Assembly (NCBI GenBank): GCA_910592205.1 | Contig: CAJVPJ010000716.1 | Span: 1-18,289, forward strand | Direction: 5' to 3' | Source: Paraglomus occultum | Taxonomy: Eukaryota > Glomeromycota > Glomeromycetes > Paraglomerales > Paraglomeraceae | Length of the DNA stretch: 18,289 nucleotides | Shown here: positions 17,501 through 18,289 of the stretch, piece by piece | How positions within the stretch are numbered: position 1 is the stretch's first letter | How the letters are laid out: the number at the start of each line of letters is the position of its first letter | Notes under the pieces: model-generated | The model's input: only the letters and a program-made list of their open reading frames with translations | Told to the model about the DNA's origin: nothing | Database searches by the model: none | Translations under genes and position numbers: made by a program

Positions 17501-18289
17501 ATTCATCAGCGAGATCGTTGCCCTTGCTTGGTATGCGTTGAGTTATAGATTGAGCGATTCTGCTAATGTATTTCGGCATGACATGACTAATAGCGATAAG
17601 GTATTTTTACTCTCTCTGTTAATTATATCAATTTACAGATCTTGTGCTTCGTAATCACCATTCGGTAAAGGTCGCCCCAAATGGTAATCATTTCGTTAGA
17701 TAAATGGACTTTATAATTACCTTGCAGCCAATCGTATTGACACGTGAGTGTACAAGCAAGACACTGCCGATAGTTACTGCACTGACGAGGCAGTTTTTAT
17801 AATCCGCAATACATATCAAAAACGAAGATACGTATAAAAAAAACCCTGTACTTGTTTCCGTTTTCCGTTATTCACACACACTTGAGAATTTACGTATCTT
17901 ATGTAATTAATATTTTACTCGGCAGTTGAATTTTTGACATACGCAACAATTTACCTTTTAAAATCCCCACCCTTTAATATCCCACCTGCGAAGCGGGACG
18001 GATTTCCTCTATTGTATTTCCATATAAATTTACCTCATTAGTGTCCCCTTCAGAAATATCCCTATCCCGATATTTTTGCCGTCCATATCATATAATAATC
18101 AATAGTGTAAGACTTTATTTCCAAATATCATATAACAATCTATTATTATCATATCCCCTATTTACTGTTGCACAAATCTATCTATTATTATCATGAGAGT
18201 ATTACTATTACTACTACACTCACTGGACAAAAGTCTACGTAATTTTTGTCGATCACATAGTAAAACATATGAAAAATCTATTTTTTCGA
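17501..18289. other. Upstream region, no gene recognised
   Basis: Presumed promoter side of the coiled-coil gene followed by AT-rich DNA. The open frame at 17454-17654 overlaps the probable 5'-UTR intron and has no features. A short hairpin (ACTGCC with GGCAGT, followed by five T) lies at about 17762-17799. Nothing else stands out. Confidence 0.45.

Noticed and set aside
1-18289. CRISPR array, prokaryotic operon, rRNA or insertion sequence
   Set aside because: Spliceosomal introns, long intergenic gaps and protein types mark this as eukaryotic nuclear DNA; no regularly spaced repeats with unique spacers were seen.

Overview
The window looks like AT-rich, gene-sparse nuclear DNA from a fungus, most likely an arbuscular mycorrhizal fungus (Glomeromycotina, Rhizophagus-like). 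The reasons are: genes split by short introns of 72-155 nt with GTAAGT/GTATGT donors and CTAAC-type branch sites; a fungal-type mitochondrial EF-Ts; a coiled-coil protein whose C-terminal part resembles, from memory, proteins multiplied in Rhizophagus; and the wreck of a TLD-domain gene, a family expanded in these fungi. The placement is an inference; no search was possible.

Layout. 1-823 (minus): 5' part of a secreted Pro/Ser/Thr-rich protein, running off the window edge, with a 45-nt minisatellite in its coding sequence. 824-4591: no recognisable gene. 4592-13405 (plus): a head-to-tail cluster of five related small secreted peptide genes (called SSP1-SSP5 here; SSP4 is broken). Between SSP1 and SSP2 lie a TLD pseudogene (5434-5928) and a 155-bp non-autonomous transposon-like element (6777-6931) flanked by 9-bp direct repeats. 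14095-15249 (plus): mitochondrial elongation factor Ts, two exons. 15369-17364 (minus): a five-exon coiled-coil protein of unknown function with a Gln/Pro repeat, a 21-nt microexon and a probable 5'-UTR intron. 17501-18289: no gene recognised.

The most interesting part is the SSP cluster. Each gene has a nearly invariant signal-peptide exon, one phase-2 intron, and a second exon that has diverged strongly but keeps a skeleton: Cys, a usually basic stretch of 6-17 residues, Cys, then a Gly-Gly motif and, less constantly, Gly-Asn-Thr-Asn. All five share a leader with two palindromic elements about 70-160 nt before the start codon. This is the layout expected of rapidly diversifying secreted peptides, such as candidate symbiosis effectors or processed peptide signals. 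Gene models were built by hand from splice signals, frame continuity and agreement among paralogues; none is backed by transcripts.
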